Positions 1-5,210 of a stretch of DNA of 5,210 bases are shown here, piece by piece. The notes below the pieces were generated by a model. It made no database searches, was not told where the DNA came from, and worked only from the letters and a program-made list of their open reading frames with translations. The position numbers were made by a program, and so were the translations under genes. The DNA comes from Acidobacteriota bacterium (lineage in GTDB: Bacteria > Acidobacteriota > Polarisedimenticolia > JAPUIV01), in NCBI GenBank assembly GCA_027296665.1, contig JAPUIV010000267.1:1-5210 (forward strand). The letters are read 5' to 3'. Within the stretch, counting starts at the first letter, position 1. The number at the start of each line of letters is the position of its first letter.

Positions 1-470
1 AGGGTGAGGTGACGGCCCGGGCTCTTTCTGACCTACCCGGTGCCTATACCGATCTTGGCGAGGTTTTGCTGATCCGGCCGGGATGGGAGCGTTTGTGCCG
101 GGTGGAGGTGGCAAGGACCTATGCCAAAAAGGTAATTCTCCGGTTTTCGGGGGTCAATTCTTATCCGGAAGCCCAGGAATTATGCGGTTCCACAGTTTCC
201 CGTCCGGCTTTGGAGTTCGTTGACGCTGGACCGGACAGCTATTATATTTCCCAACTGATAGGGTGCCTCGTGGAGCTCCCGGACGGCACCATTTTGGGAG
301 AGGTCGGAGACGTCATTACCACTGGGGGTACCGACGTTCTTTCGGTCCGAACCCCGCGGGGAGAAGTTCTGGTTCCGTTCACCCGATCCATCTGCATCCG
401 GATTGATCCGGAGCAGAAGAGGATACAGGTGGACCCACCCGATGGACTTCTCGAGATCAATGCAGTTTGA
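1..470 (+). CDS. rimM: Ribosome maturation factor RimM, 5' end cut off by the window
   Basis: RimM is a cytosolic assembly factor that binds protein S19 and helps mature the 30S subunit head. The visible part has the end of the N-terminal RimM barrel followed by the C-terminal PRC barrel. Counting the Val at base 9 as residue 1, the PRC part runs from about 76 to 150, with a Tyr-Tyr pair (78-79) before LIG, a GxxLGEV turn, VPF (122-124) and the typical ending IDPEQKRIQVDPPDGLLEI. The GTG at base 9 is not the true start. Read in frame from base 3, the sequence is Gly-Glu-Val-Thr, matching the conserved GxxGEV motif that normally lies some 15-20 residues inside RimM. The partial codon at bases 1-2 (xAG) would fit the common Lys or Gln before GEV. 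About 155 residues are visible against a usual 165-180. The stop lies inside trmD, an 11-base overlap. Identification is firm; only the N-terminus is missing. Confidence 0.95.
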   Translation, partial: GEVTARALSDLPGAYTDLGEVLLIRPGWERLCRVEVARTYAKKVILRFSGVNSYPEAQELCGSTVSRPALEFVDAGPDSYYISQLIGCLVELPDGTILGEVGDVITTGGTDVLSVRTPRGEVLVPFTRSICIRIDPEQKRIQVDPPDGLLEINAV

Positions 471-1200
471 CATCATTACAGTTTTTCCGGAATTCTTTAC
501 CGATCCACTTCGGCTAGGGGTTCTGGGCAGGGCGCAGGCAAACAATCGGCTCCAGGTTCGTATTCATCAACTGCGGGATTATACGGAAGATCGGCACCGA
601 AAAGTGGACGATGTCCCCTATGGCGGAGGGGGGGGGATGGTGATCAAACCCGAGCCGGTCTTCCGGGCGGTGGAGGCGATCCAAGAGAACTTTCCGCTGG
701 AGACTTCCCGGACCATCCTTCTCAGTCCACAGGGAAGACGGCTCGACCAGACCAGGATTGGAGAACTTGCCCGATATCACCGGTTGATCCTTATATGTGG
801 AAGGTATGAAGGAGTTGACGAGAGAATCCGTACAGGATGTGTCGACGAGGAGATTTCCGTGGGAGACTATGTTCTCAGCGGTGGAGAACCTGCCGCCCTG
901 GTACTGCTGGACGCCGTAGGCCGGCTCCAGCCGGGAGTGTTGGGAAACAAGGTTTCCGCGGAAAAGGATTCATTCCGAGCGGGAATCCTGGACTGCCCCC
1001 GGTACACCCGGCCCGAGATTTTCCGTGGGATGCGGGTCCCTGAAGTTCTCCGTTCCGGCAATCACGACAAGATCGAATCCTGGAGACGGGAAAAGGCCTT
1101 AGAAAACACTCAACGAAAAAGACCAGATCTGCTGAAGGAAAAACAGTTCCGGCCGGGAAGAAAAAATGGCCGGAAAGTATCCCCGGGAGTTCATTTTTGA
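460..1200 (+). CDS. trmD: tRNA (guanine-N1)-methyltransferase TrmD
   Basis: TrmD transfers a methyl group from S-adenosylmethionine to N1 of G37 in tRNAs with a G at position 36, which prevents +1 frameshifting. It acts as a dimer in the cytosol. The 246-residue product matches the family size (about 240-255) and shows the SPOUT trefoil-knot motifs in order: FDIITVFPEFF (3-13), VDDVPYGGG (49-57), LLSPQGRRLDQ (87-97), CGRYEGVDERI (113-123), SVGDYVLSGGE (133-143), the PGVLGN loop (158-163), DSF (170-172), CPRYTRPE (179-186) and SGNHDKIESWR (199-209). By alignment with the E. coli enzyme from memory, the functional residues E116, R154 and D169 correspond to E117, R155 and D170, all present. I chose ATG 460 because family members begin M-x-F-D-I-I/V-T; it overlaps the rimM end by 11 bases, suggesting translational coupling. 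ATG 442, in the same frame, has a better AGGTGGA ribosome binding site (427-433, 8-base spacer) and would add MDFSRS, so the start is not fully settled. The last ~20 residues are basic and poorly conserved. Confidence 0.97.
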   Translation: MQFDIITVFPEFFTDPLRLGVLGRAQANNRLQVRIHQLRDYTEDRHRKVDDVPYGGGGGMVIKPEPVFRAVEAIQENFPLETSRTILLSPQGRRLDQTRIGELARYHRLILICGRYEGVDERIRTGCVDEEISVGDYVLSGGEPAALVLLDAVGRLQPGVLGNKVSAEKDSFRAGILDCPRYTRPEIFRGMRVPEVLRSGNHDKIESWRREKALENTQRKRPDLLKEKQFRPGRKNGRKVSPGVHF

Positions 1201-1201
1201 C

Positions 1202-1210
1202 GGGAGGGAG
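1202..1210 (+). promoter_or_regulatory. Strong ribosome binding site of rplS
   Basis: GGGAGGGAG lies seven bases before ATG 1218, in the 17-base gap after trmD. It is the best Shine-Dalgarno match in the window and it decides the rplS start in favour of ATG 1218 over the in-frame TTG at 1197, which lies upstream of this site and overlaps the trmD stop. A strong site fits the need for L19 in ribosomal amounts, more than the neighbouring enzymes encoded on the same mRNA (inference). Confidence 0.8.
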
Positions 1211-1217
1211 TAGTCCG

Positions 1218-1583
1218 ATGGATTTGTTGCAATTGGTCGAAGGTGGTGAATCGAAGAGGGAGATCCCTGAGTTCCGGCCTGGCGATACGGTGAAAGTCCA
1301 TGTCAAGGTGACGGAAGGAGATAAATCAAGAATCCAGATGTTCCAGGGTGTTGTCCTGGGCAGGCAGGGTTCCGGCCGCTCCGAAACCTTTTCCGTCCGG
1401 AAGATTTCGAATGGAGTGGGGGTGGAAAGAGTTTTTCCGGTACATTCTCCCACCATCGATAAGATCGAGGTGGTGCGGCAGGGGCGGGTGCGCCGGGCCA
1501 AATTGTATTATCTTCGTGAGAGGAAAGGAAAAGCGGCCCGGATCCGGCCAGCTCGAATCCCGACTGTGAAGGGCCAGAAATGA
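1218..1583 (+). CDS. rplS: 50S ribosomal protein L19
   Basis: L19 is a structural protein of the large subunit that sits at the 30S-50S interface and contributes to an intersubunit bridge. The 121-residue product is near the usual 113-120 and nearly every block is canonical: FRPGDTVKVHVKVTEGDKSRIQMFQGVVLGRQGSG, then SETFSVRKISNGVGVERVFPVHSP, then the IDKIEVVRQGRVRRAKLYYLRERKGKAARI tail (listed here in separate blocks; together residues 19-109). The KOW-like beta-barrel core is complete, and the basic RVRRAKLYYLRERKGKAA segment is the rRNA-binding part. A short basic extension, PARIPTVKGQK, follows the usual end. The start ATG has a strong GGGAGGGAG site in front. The stop codon overlaps the rnhB start as ATGA, so ribosomes ending here can restart on rnhB. 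Its place directly after trmD is the common bacterial arrangement. Confidence 0.98.
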   Translation: MDLLQLVEGGESKREIPEFRPGDTVKVHVKVTEGDKSRIQMFQGVVLGRQGSGRSETFSVRKISNGVGVERVFPVHSPTIDKIEVVRQGRVRRAKLYYLRERKGKAARIRPARIPTVKGQK

Positions 1584-2224
1584 TACTGGCCGGACGGTTT
1601 CTGGAGGCCCAGGCCCGGGAAATCGGGTTCCATCGGATCGCGGGTCTGGACGAAGCCGGAAGGGGTTGCCTAGCGGGACCGGTGGTGGCGGCAGCGGTAA
1701 TCCTTGGAGAGGAATTTCCGGCGGAAGGGCTCCGGGATTCCAAGCAACTCAGCCCAGCTGGACGCCGTCATTGGTATGAAATCATTCGAAGCCGCGGACA
1801 GGCAGTCTCCTTCGCATGTGCCGAACCGGAGGAGATCGACAGATGGAACATCCTTGAGGCGACACGGCTCGCAATGAAAAGAGCTCTATCCGGATTGAAA
1901 ATGAAACCTGACATCCTGTTGATCGATGCGGTCCGTCTTTCGGGGTTATCGATTACTCAGGTCTCCATCACCAAGGGGGATCAGATTTCCATTTCGATCG
2001 CAGCCGCATCCATCATTGCCAAGGTGGAACGGGATCGGATCATGGAAAACCTGGATGGCCGGTTTCCTGGATTCGATTTCGGGAAAAATAAAGGATACCC
2101 CACCGCAGAACATCGTCGAAATCTTGCTTATCGCGGGGCCTGTCCGGTTCACCGCCGGACCTTTCGGCCGGTTCGGGAACTCCTGGAACCGCCAGGAAAC
2201 GGTCTAAACACCGTCGAAATGTGA
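1580..2224 (+). CDS. rnhB: Ribonuclease HII
   Basis: RNase HII cleaves the RNA strand of RNA-DNA hybrids and nicks 5' of single ribonucleotides embedded in DNA, starting ribonucleotide excision repair; it needs Mg2+ or Mn2+. The 214-residue protein has the family size. The DEDD metal-binding set is complete: D24 and E25 in AGLDEAGRGCLAGP, D116 in LLIDAV and D134 in TKGDQ, matching E. coli D16, E17, D108 and D126. Other family marks are the G27-R28-G29 loop that reads the ribonucleotide 2'-OH, DSKQLS (53-58), AAASIIAKVERD (141-152) and NKGYPTAEH (170-178), whose Tyr173 should be the conserved tyrosine at the RNA-DNA junction. The start is ATG 1580, which shares four bases with the rplS stop (ATGA) and has AAGGG (1569-1573) six bases before it, inside the rplS end. 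Pairing of rplS with rnhB is common in bacteria. The last ~10 residues after VRELLEP are non-conserved. Confidence 0.97.
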   Translation: MILAGRFLEAQAREIGFHRIAGLDEAGRGCLAGPVVAAAVILGEEFPAEGLRDSKQLSPAGRRHWYEIIRSRGQAVSFACAEPEEIDRWNILEATRLAMKRALSGLKMKPDILLIDAVRLSGLSITQVSITKGDQISISIAAASIIAKVERDRIMENLDGRFPGFDFGKNKGYPTAEHRRNLAYRGACPVHRRTFRPVRELLEPPGNGLNTVEM

Positions 2225-2234
2225 AGTTAATTTA

Positions 2235-5018
2235 ATGGCTTTGAACCGATCCAAAATTCTCCGGGAAGCGGAACGTTTCACCCAACAGGGCCGAATCGAG
2301 CAAGCCATTGCCCGTTTCCAGCTTCTTGTCAAAGAAAACCCCAAGGATGTCACAACGGTCAATAAGGTGGGGGATTTGTACGCCCGTATCGGGAAAACCA
2401 AGGAAGCTGTAAAGCAGTTCATGAAGACGGCCAAATTCTACGCGACCGATGGGTTTCTTCTGAAGGCGATTGCCATTTACAAGAAGGTCACCAAACTCGA
2501 CCCCGGAAATTCCGACGCCTTCCTGAAGCTCGGCGACCTATACGACCAACAGGGGCTTCCCATAGAGGCAAGAACCCAGTACCGGAAAATCGCCGAGAAA
2601 CTCAAGGAGCAGGAGAATTTCGATCAGGCGTTGGAGGTGTACCAGAAAATTCTCGGAATTGACTCTTCCGATGTCCGGACTCGAATCCAGATCGCCGACC
2701 TTCAAACCCAGCAGGGGAACATGAAAGAGGCATTGGAGCAATACACCCAGGTTGGCGAGGAACTGCGAAAAAAGGGTAAGAGCGAGGACTATGAGAAGAT
2801 TCTGGAAAAGGCCCTGAAGGCCGATCCTTCCCACGGGGTGGTGGCCAGAAGCCTGGCCCAGCTGTACTGCGAAAAGGGGGAAATTCCCCGTGCCGTGTCG
2901 TTGGCCCGGAAGGTGGCGGAGGCGAGACCCGAAGATGAGGATGCCGTTGCACTCCTCGCGGAGACCTATCTTAACTCCGGATCCACCGCGGAGGCTGAAC
3001 AGATTATTGCACAGGCTCCTGCGAAACTTTTGAAGGGAAGTGCCGAACTCCAGGCAATCCTGGGGCGCGTATTTCTGGCGATCGGTAAGGTGGACGAGGC
3101 GGAGAAAACAATAAGCAAGGCGACCGGTTTATTCGCAAAGAAGGGAAAGTCAGGCGAATCGGTTCCGCTGTTGCAGGAATTCCTGAAGGTCCGCCCGGCA
3201 GATTGCAAGATACTTCGGAGCCTTCTCGCCATTCACACAGAGCGCGGTGAGATTTCCTTGGCCTCCGAGACCTGTGTGGAACTGGCCAGGGAACTCCAAA
3301 AGCAGGGAGAGACTTCCCAGGCGCGAAAAACTCTCAAACGGTTTCTGGAGACCGATGCAGAAAACGCCCCGGTCCTGGAAGCATTGGAATCCTTGACCGA
3401 CAAGGATTCCCCTTCGAAACCACCGAAAAAGGCGGCAGAAAAGAGTACCCAGGTAACGGAAAAGAAAAGAAAACGCGGAAAATCAAGCGCTGAGGGCGAA
3501 AAGGACATTGGATCCCGTCCGGAGATCGCAGGAGAGGATTTCGAAGGGTATTATGAAGATGCAGGCGAAACCCTTGTCGAAGCCCAGGGAGGTAAGCAGG
3601 AACCGGAAGAAATCGAGGACGAGGATTTCATTCAGGAACATCTTACCGAATCGGAGGTATTCACCAAGTACCGGTTGATCGAGAAGGCCGAAGAACGGCT
3701 TCAGAAGATTCTTGAGAGATACCCCAGTAATCTCGCCGCCCATCAGCGTCTTCTCCAACTTTATATGGATGAGGGAGACCGGGAGAAGATGACTCCCCAA
3801 TCGATCCGGCTAGCAGACCTTCAGGTCCAAATGGGAAAAAAGGATGAGGCGGCCGGCTGGCTCCGGAAGGCCCTTGAAGTGGTCCCTGAAGATCCTGAAA
3901 TCAAGAAGCGTTTGCGACTTTTGGGGGATGATGGGTCCGAGGAAGAGGCGAGCAATGTTTCTGTGGCACCCGGAACAGATGGGCTCCTTTCCGGGGAGGG
4001 GGATGATTCCGGAGAAATGGAGGATGATTTCCAGATCGATCTCGACCTGGATGAGCAGGAAAACACGGAATCGTCTGTTCAGAAAGAACAGCCCGTTGAC
4101 TCCGGGATGGAGGTCGATTCGGAACCTGAACGACCCCTGCAGGAGAGGCTCCGGGAGGTTGATTTCTTTCTGGAACAGGAACTTTGGGACGAGGCCCGCG
4201 GACTCCTCGAAGTGATGCGGATCCGGGAAGGTGAGCATCCCGAGGTAATGAAGCGATGGGAGGAATTACGGGAAAGGGAACATGCCAATCAGGACCTGGG
4301 CGTGGCCGATTCCGAGGAAAATTCAGATATCGCCATGGAAGTTGACAGGGCTCTTGGGGGGACACCGTCCCAGACCGTACAGGCTGGCGGATCGGCCCCC
4401 GCAGCGAAGAAGGAGAAAACCGCTGGTGCAAAACCTGGAAAATCTAAAAATGTTTCCTCCGGAAAAGAAGTGGAATTCTTTGACCTCGCCTCCGAACTTG
4501 AGAAGGAGTTGATCGATACCGACTCTGAAGAGGGGGAAGGGGAAATCCTCAAGGGTATCGACGTCTCCCAGGAAGATCAGCACTCAGTTGAGGAGCTTTT
4601 CAAGGCCTTTCGCCAGGGGGTGGAAGAGCAGGTGGATAAAGGGGATTACGATACCCATTACCAACTGGGGATTGCCTACAAAGAGATGGGCCTGGTAGAT
4701 GAGGCGATTGGTGAGTTTCAGTACGCCGCGAAAGATTCCAAACTGTTTCTGGATTGCTGCAGCATTCTTGGCCTCTGTTTCAAGGAAAAGGGAATGATGC
4801 CCCTGGCCATCGGTTGGTACCAGAAGGCACTGAAGACCCCGGGGTTTTCCGATGAGGATTACCTGGGCATTCGGTACGACCTGGCCCAGGTTCTCCTCGA
4901 AACCGGCAAAAAGAAGGAAGCAATGAGTCTCCTGATGGAAGTGTACGGGAGCAATTCCAACTACAGGGAAGTCTCCAGCCAGATCCGAAAGCTTCAAAAA
5001 GACTTGACCAAAGAGTAG
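2235..5018 (+). CDS. Large multi-domain TPR scaffold protein of unknown function
   Basis: This 927-residue protein consists mainly of tetratricopeptide repeats, helical hairpins that bind other proteins; no enzymatic motif is visible. No signal peptide or membrane segment is seen, so it should be cytosolic. Parts in order: an N-terminal TPR superhelix (about 8-386) with hairpins ending in DP or RP turns (LDPGN, ADPSH, VRPAD); a linker that is first basic (KPPKKAAEKS, KKRKRGK, 395-416) and then acidic (434-466); a central TPR island (467-563); a very acidic linker (566-632); a short TPR-like hairpin (636-680); an Ala/Lys/Gly linker (690-744); a short helical motif EVEFFDLASELEKEL (745-759); and a C-terminal TPR domain (784-927) with repeat alanines at 824, 858 and 896. 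The ATG lies ten bases after rnhB, with only a weak GAAG site (2223-2226), so translation may depend on coupling to rnhB. N-terminal similarity (MALNRSKILREAERF) to TPR proteins of Acidobacteriota, Desulfobacterota and Nitrospirota is recalled, not searched. The function is unknown; the gene appears intact. Confidence 0.9.
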   Translation: MALNRSKILREAERFTQQGRIEQAIARFQLLVKENPKDVTTVNKVGDLYARIGKTKEAVKQFMKTAKFYATDGFLLKAIAIYKKVTKLDPGNSDAFLKLGDLYDQQGLPIEARTQYRKIAEKLKEQENFDQALEVYQKILGIDSSDVRTRIQIADLQTQQGNMKEALEQYTQVGEELRKKGKSEDYEKILEKALKADPSHGVVARSLAQLYCEKGEIPRAVSLARKVAEARPEDEDAVALLAETYLNSGSTAEAEQIIAQAPAKLLKGSAELQAILGRVFLAIGKVDEAEKTISKATGLFAKKGKSGESVPLLQEFLKVRPADCKILRSLLAIHTERGEISLASETCVELARELQKQGETSQARKTLKRFLETDAENAPVLEALESLTDKDSPSKPPKKAAEKSTQVTEKKRKRGKSSAEGEKDIGSRPEIAGEDFEGYYEDAGETLVEAQGGKQEPEEIEDEDFIQEHLTESEVFTKYRLIEKAEERLQKILERYPSNLAAHQRLLQLYMDEGDREKMTPQSIRLADLQVQMGKKDEAAGWLRKALEVVPEDPEIKKRLRLLGDDGSEEEASNVSVAPGTDGLLSGEGDDSGEMEDDFQIDLDLDEQENTESSVQKEQPVDSGMEVDSEPERPLQERLREVDFFLEQELWDEARGLLEVMRIREGEHPEVMKRWEELREREHANQDLGVADSEENSDIAMEVDRALGGTPSQTVQAGGSAPAAKKEKTAGAKPGKSKNVSSGKEVEFFDLASELEKELIDTDSEEGEGEILKGIDVSQEDQHSVEELFKAFRQGVEEQVDKGDYDTHYQLGIAYKEMGLVDEAIGEFQYAAKDSKLFLDCCSILGLCFKEKGMMPLAIGWYQKALKTPGFSDEDYLGIRYDLAQVLLETGKKKEAMSLLMEVYGSNSNYREVSSQIRKLQKDLTKE

Positions 5019-5035
5019 AACCGGGGTTGGGTTCT
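5017..5035 (+). terminator. Weak candidate terminator hairpin just after the TPR gene
   Basis: AGAACC (5017-5022) can pair with GGTTCT (5030-5035) around a seven-base loop, giving a six-pair stem that begins in the TAG stop codon. The following CCCTCCTTCTC stretch is pyrimidine-rich but not a T-run, so this is not a good Rho-independent terminator. It may be an mRNA 3' end structure or chance. Its position at the presumed end of the operon is the main support. Confidence 0.25.
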
Positions 5036-5057
5036 CCCTCCTTCTCAGATACCGTTA

Positions 5058-5094
5058 CAATTGACCGATCCGGGTGCCCGGGGGCGTCAAATTG
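5058..5094. repeat. Nested inverted repeat in the intergenic region
   Basis: The outer arms are CAATTGAC (5058-5065) and GTCAAATTG (5086-5094), which match except for one extra A. The inner arms are CCGGG (5070-5074) and CCCGG (5077-5081) around TG. Transcribed, this would give a GC-rich hairpin with an AT-rich base, but no T-run follows, so a standard intrinsic terminator is unlikely. It overlaps the upstream side of the candidate promoter, so it could also be a protein-binding site. The right outer arm is itself part of a second small palindrome, GTCAA-A-TTGAC (5086-5096). Confidence 0.5.
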
Positions 5095-5101
5095 ACACCA
5101 T

Positions 5102-5129
5102 ATGACACGATTTGGTAATGTTCTATAAA
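5102..5129 (+). promoter_or_regulatory. Candidate sigma70-type promoter for a gene beyond the window
   Basis: ATGACA (5102-5107, five of six to TTGACA) and TATAAA (5124-5129, five of six to TATAAT) are separated by 16 bases. Transcription would start near 5136 and run rightwards out of the window. A perfect TTGACA at 5092-5097 lies ten bases upstream. Its best partner is TAATGT (5116-5121) with an extended TG before it and an 18-base spacer, so two overlapping promoters are possible. The sharp rise in AT content after 5100 compared with the genes supports a regulatory region. No experiment or start-site information is available. Confidence 0.5.
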
Positions 5130-5172
5130 TAACAGAAAACAAATGAGTTCCACGATATGTGAGAAGAGTTTT

Positions 5173-5190
5173 CATTTTTTCCAAAAAATG
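5173..5190. repeat. Perfect AT-rich palindrome near the window end
   Basis: CATTTTTT (5173-5180) and AAAAAATG (5183-5190) are perfect eight-base inverted arms separated by CC. The site lies about 40 bases downstream of the predicted transcription start. It could be a regulator-binding site, an A-tract bend or a leader hairpin. It lacks a GC-rich stem, so a terminator is unlikely. No gene is identified in 5019-5210: the only ORF that stays open to the window end starts at ATG 5143, has no ribosome binding site and shows no recognisable family. Confidence 0.45.
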
Positions 5191-5210
5191 TTGTCCTTTT
5201 CCCACGGCAT

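Noticed and set aside
9..11. GTG at base 9 as the rimM start
   Set aside because: The codon is the Val of the conserved Gly-Glu-Val motif, and the frame stays open upstream to the window edge, so the real start is outside.
403..459. TTG 403 as an extended trmD start
   Set aside because: It would add 19 residues with no family counterpart, deep inside rimM; the canonical N-terminus begins at ATG 460.
910..1035. Short alternative-frame + strand ORF inside trmD
   Set aside because: It is fully contained in trmD, Arg/Pro/Gly-rich and without an independent ribosome binding site or family match.
1197..1217. TTG 1197 as the rplS start
   Set aside because: It overlaps the trmD stop and lies upstream of the strong ribosome binding site, which serves ATG 1218.
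875..1743. Long minus-strand ORFs opposite trmD, rplS and rnhB
   Set aside because: They have Arg/Pro/Ser-rich antisense composition, match no family, and lie wholly opposite well-identified genes.
3462..3482. KKRKRGK motif resembling a nuclear localisation signal
   Set aside because: The operon is clearly bacterial and there is no sign of secretion into a host; it is better read as part of a basic disordered linker.
3810..4583. Minus-strand ORFs opposite the TPR gene
   Set aside because: They arise from the GA-rich codons of the acidic linkers read in reverse and show no family signature.
5143..5210. Possible start of a downstream gene at ATG 5143
   Set aside because: The frame is open to the window end but gives only 22 codons, has no ribosome binding site, runs through the AT palindrome and shows no recognisable protein.

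Overview
The window is the 3' part of a classic bacterial translation operon followed by one very large tetratricopeptide-repeat (TPR) gene. All genes are on the + strand and tightly packed: rimM (5' end outside the window), trmD, rplS, rnhB, then a 927-residue TPR protein. A 192-base non-coding tail from 5019 ends the window. I see no tRNA, rRNA, CRISPR array, insertion sequence or phage signature.

Organism: the order rimM-trmD-rplS-rnhB is widespread in bacteria. The base composition is moderately GC-rich, with many CCGG-, CGG- and GGA-type codons. From memory, large cytosolic TPR proteins that start like this one and end in a similar 'GVEEQVDKGDYDTHYQLGIAYKEMG' style block (residues 795-819) occur in Acidobacteriota, Desulfobacterota/Myxococcota-like lineages and Nitrospirota. 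I therefore infer a free-living Gram-negative bacterium from one of these phyla, but cannot choose between them without a search.

Layout: rimM (1-470) overlaps trmD (460-1200) by 11 bases. After 17 bases carrying a strong ribosome binding site comes rplS (1218-1583). Its stop codon overlaps the rnhB start in an ATGA junction (rnhB 1580-2224). Ten bases later the TPR gene starts (2235-5018). This spacing argues for one polycistronic mRNA with translational coupling. The operon promoter must lie upstream of the window.

The first four genes cover ribosome assembly (RimM on the 30S subunit), tRNA modification (TrmD, m1G37), a 50S protein (L19) and removal of RNA from DNA (RNase HII). The fifth is a multi-domain TPR scaffold of unknown role: a long N-terminal TPR superhelix, a central TPR island, a short TPR-like hairpin and a C-terminal TPR domain, joined by strongly charged, probably disordered linkers. 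It is the least explained gene here. Its N-terminal repeats follow a precise 34/20-residue spacing rule, described in the findings.

The tail (5019-5210) holds several inverted repeats and a plausible sigma70-type promoter pointing to a gene beyond the window. This suggests that the operon ends here and a new transcription unit begins.
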